Shown here piece by piece: positions 62,322 through 64,000 of a stretch of DNA of 64,000 nt. Below the pieces are notes generated by a model. That model was not told the DNA's origin. It saw only the letters and a program-made list of their open reading frames with translations, and did no database searches. Source of the DNA: Pseudomonas kitaguniensis (GTDB taxonomy: Bacteria; Pseudomonadota; Gammaproteobacteria; Pseudomonadales; Pseudomonadaceae); contig NZ_VUAZ01000068.1 of NCBI RefSeq assembly GCF_009296165.1, positions 1 through 64,000 on the forward strand, written 5' to 3'. Both the position numbers and the translations under genes were made by a program. Numbering within the stretch: the stretch's first letter is position 1; every line of letters begins with the position of its first letter.

Positions 62322-62753
62322 ATGAGCCAACTCAGGCTTCCATTTGCGTCTCTGTCACCTGCCGCCTATCAAGGCCTGATCGCCACCAACACCGCACTGG
62401 CCGCTAGCGCCTTGGGCTTGCCATTACTTGAACTGGTGTATTTACGTGTTTCGCAGATCAACGGCTGCTCGTTTTGTCTGGGCAAGCATTCGCAGACCCT
62501 GCGCGCGTGTGAGGTGGCGCAAGAGAAGCTGGATTGCCTCGCAGGGTGGCGAGTCAGCGAACTGTTCAACGACCGCGAACGCGCAGCCCTGGCATGGGCT
62601 GAAACACTCACCTACGTCAGTGAGAAAGGCGCGCCAGAGGTGCTGTACGATCCCCTGAAAACGCACTTCTCCGACGTCGAGATTTCCGATCTGACATTGG
62701 CCGTGTCGTTGATGAATGCCTTCAACCGGCTGGCGGTGGGGATGAGGCTCTAG
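62322..62753 (+). CDS. carboxymuconolactone decarboxylase/AhpD-like protein
   Basis: A 143-residue CMD-family protein with the peroxidase-type motif CSFCLGKH (CxxC plus His). AhpD-type members relay electrons to peroxidases. The start at 62322 has GGAG upstream, and the longer frame overlaps the azoreductase remnant in another frame. Likely part of the GNAT transcript under the MocR regulator. Confidence 0.88.
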   Translation: MSQLRLPFASLSPAAYQGLIATNTALAASALGLPLLELVYLRVSQINGCSFCLGKHSQTLRACEVAQEKLDCLAGWRVSELFNDRERAALAWAETLTYVSEKGAPEVLYDPLKTHFSDVEISDLTLAVSLMNAFNRLAVGMRL

Positions 62754-62863
62754 GAGCGCGGTGATCGTCGCCCATAATGCATAGCAATAGCTCCTTATAT
62801 GACGTACTGAGAACTCTCCCGACTAACCGGCACTTCCTTTTTTTTAACAGCGCCGCAGAGCGA

Positions 62864-63163
62864 CTATTGGTAAGTGTCAGCCTCCTCAGCCGGATAAAAT
62901 TCGCCTTGCTTCCCCAGCTTTTCCAGGCGCTCGCGCGCGATCAACTCAACGGCGGCCACTGCGGCCTTATCGTCAGGGTTGACCAACTGCAAGCACAGGC
63001 GTCGGATATTTTGCTCGTGGGTGCCCTCGCTCATCATTTCGTGGGTGAAGACCTGTTCGCCACGCCATAGGCACAGTTGGGTATGCGTACCGCCGAGCCA
63101 TATCTCGTTGACGGATCTAAGGTCAGTGGTAGCCAGTTGATCTACCGTGATTGTCTTATCCAT
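62864..63163 (-). CDS. hypothetical protein, possible partner of the upstream HExxH gene
   Basis: A 99-residue, mildly acidic protein (MDKTITVDQLATTDLRSVNE, then EIWLGGTHTQLCLWRGEQVF, ending EEADTYQ). No family recognised. It lies 81 nt downstream of the truncated HExxH gene on the same strand, an arrangement seen for toxin-immunity pairs, but this is only positional inference. Confidence 0.6.
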   Translation of the reverse strand: MDKTITVDQLATTDLRSVNEIWLGGTHTQLCLWRGEQVFTHEMMSEGTHEQNIRRLCLQLVNPDDKAAVAAVELIARERLEKLGKQGEFYPAEEADTYQ

Positions 63164-63244
63164 TGCGCTGTTCCTTACCGATGATGAGTGACCGGTAGAC
63201 TTACAGGCACAGCGGGTCGTTCCCGGCGTCGGCAGCTCAACCGA

Positions 63245-63685
63245 TCACGGCGTGTTGTAGGACATGTACTCGCTCTGCAAAACAATGTGGTCGGCCACGT
63301 ACTTAGCATCGTGCCAAACCCCGTAGATAAACGATGACGCACGGTTGACCAGATTCGGCAGGCACTTCGGGTCGGGCAGCAGTTCCCAGGCTTCGGGGTC
63401 CAGGGGAAACGGCAAACCGTTGGCCTCGATATACGCATCCGCATAGCGCAGCACATCAAAGTAGGCGCCGGCTCTCAGGCGTTCGGCAGCGTGGCCTTTG
63501 GTACCGAGGGCGGGCTGTTTGATCAGGCTGGCATTCCCAGCGTAGTGTGCGGGCCGGGCAGCATGGAGCAGGGCCACAAGCCGGACGAGTTCATCAGCCT
63601 TGAGCAACTGGCGGCGTGCGACCAGATGCTCGCACGCGTGCTTGCATTCGTGAGCCAGTAACCCCTGACACGCACCGACCCACAA
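63245..63685 (-). CDS. HExxH-containing protein, probably 5'-truncated at a REP-like repeat
   Basis: The frame from TTG at 63685 encodes 146 residues beginning WVGACQGLLAHECKHACEHL, with a zinc-metallopeptidase-like HExxH (HECKH) almost at the N-terminus, then AGAYFDVLRYADAYIEANGL and the end IVLQSEYMSYNTP. A zinc protease would need sequence before the motif, but just upstream of 63685 lies the REP-like repeat 63688-63710. So the 5' part seems lost or replaced. A fragment of a related gene is at 44568-44629. It may be the tail of an antibacterial effector. Confidence 0.55.
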   Translation of the reverse strand: MWVGACQGLLAHECKHACEHLVARRQLLKADELVRLVALLHAARPAHYAGNASLIKQPALGTKGHAAERLRAGAYFDVLRYADAYIEANGLPFPLDPEAWELLPDPKCLPNLVNRASSFIYGVWHDAKYVADHIVLQSEYMSYNTP

Positions 63686-63687
63686 AA

Positions 63688-63710
63688 TGTGGGAGCGGGC
63701 TTGCTCGCGA
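63688..63710 (+). repeat. REP-like palindromic repeat, copy 3
   Basis: TGTGGGAGCGGGCTTGCTCGCGA, a longer match of the same family as 25-50 and 31213-31240, abutting the truncated HExxH gene. Confidence 0.65.
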
Positions 63711-63797
63711 TGCAGGCTCCGCGGTCCGGCGCTTTAAACGCATACGAAACAACCGCTAATAGTACTCAACGGCCGCCCCTGCAGGCGTTAGCTAGGG

Positions 63798-63827
63798 TTT
63801 TGATTCCGGTTCTAACCGGAATCAAAA
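63798..63827. promoter_or_regulatory. perfect 30-bp palindrome upstream of RelE-like gene
   Basis: TTTTGATTCCGGTT, CT, AACCGGAATCAAAA: 14 paired bases each side. It lies 47 nt before the RelE-like start and may be an operator for the toxin-antitoxin locus or a bidirectional terminator. Confidence 0.5.
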
Positions 63828-63874
63828 TTTAACTAGCATCTGCAAAGGGTAGCCAGTAGGCTACAGGTGAAGTT

Positions 63875-64000
63875 GTGACCCATTTGATTGGCAGGACGCC
63901 GGAGTTTGATACGTGGCTCGACGGTATGAGGGATATTTGGGGGAAAACAGCGGTTCTGGCTCGGTTGGACCGTGCCGAAGAAAACAATTTTGGCGATTGC
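63875..64000 (+). CDS. RelE/HigB-like toxin, N-terminal part (cut by window end)
   Basis: Starting at GTG with AGGTGA 4 nt upstream, 42 codons are visible: GRTPEFDTWLDGMRD, GKTAVLARLDRAEENNFGD. This matches the start of PF05973-type RelE/HigB killer proteins (xFxxWLDGLxD...ARIxRxxxGNFGD). Antitoxin genes of this type normally lie downstream, beyond the window. Confidence 0.7.
   Translation, partial: MTHLIGRTPEFDTWLDGMRDIWGKTAVLARLDRAEENNFGDC

Overview
The window looks like chromosomal DNA of a Pseudomonas of the fluorescens group. The evidence is a core gene order (fumC, DUF2059, bolA, trhO, dsbA-like, ABC exporter, rbdA-like), a near-textbook undA (1-undecene synthase), DUF6124 and DUF2986 proteins typical of pseudomonads, and scattered copies of a GTGGGAG...CTTGCTC palindromic repeat. 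All calls come from reading the sequence; no database search was run.

Layout. (1) 1-2600: fumC and, divergently, a periplasmic DUF2059 protein and a BolA protein. (2) 2734-18019: a 15-kb Tc (toxin complex) locus. It has tccC on the + strand and, converging on it, tcaA-tcaB-tcaC on the - strand, and it appears to have been inserted into the core block between bolA and trhO. (3) 18249-26641: core block resumed with trhO, a DsbA-like protein, an ABC exporter, an RbdA-like GGDEF/EAL protein, undA, a diguanylate cyclase and tRNA-Asn. (4) 26786-34392: TetR/MFS divergent pair, an SDR reductase, a secreted nuclease, DUF1289, a YeeE-type sulfur transporter, an isochorismatase-like hydrolase with a GlxA/AraC regulator, and DUF2986. 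(5) 34543-42507: a kinase remnant lacking its P-loop, two transmembrane chemoreceptors, hipBA, and a soluble FIST-domain chemoreceptor. (6) 42715-46191: msrA and small accessory genes with gene fragments and a dispersed repeat. (7) 46192-54009: a soluble hybrid histidine kinase; a TetR-GST-azoreductase-hydrolase detoxification cluster with visible operators; a CGNR regulator; an ABM monooxygenase. (8) 54246-57436: a colicin/pyocin-type cluster with one intact HNH DNase gene, five immunity genes and two nuclease-gene scraps. (9) 57754-62753: an alkylation-repair-like trio (2OG-Fe(II) oxygenase, Ada, small Ada-type zinc protein), then a frameshifted MocR regulator divergent from a GNAT / azoreductase remnant / AhpD-like set. 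(10) 62864-64000: a truncated HExxH protein with a small partner, a large palindrome, and the start of a RelE/HigB-like toxin running off the end.

The most interesting themes are antagonism and gene-fragment turnover. The Tc locus ends in a C-terminal toxin domain I do not recognise. The immunity array shows an alternating A/B pattern that points to duplication of an immunity pair while the matching nucleases were lost. The Ada protein lacks the second half of its Cys4 zinc site, while a small protein just downstream carries that half. Two genes in region 9 are each broken by one missing G in a G run, so sequencing error must be excluded before calling them pseudogenes.
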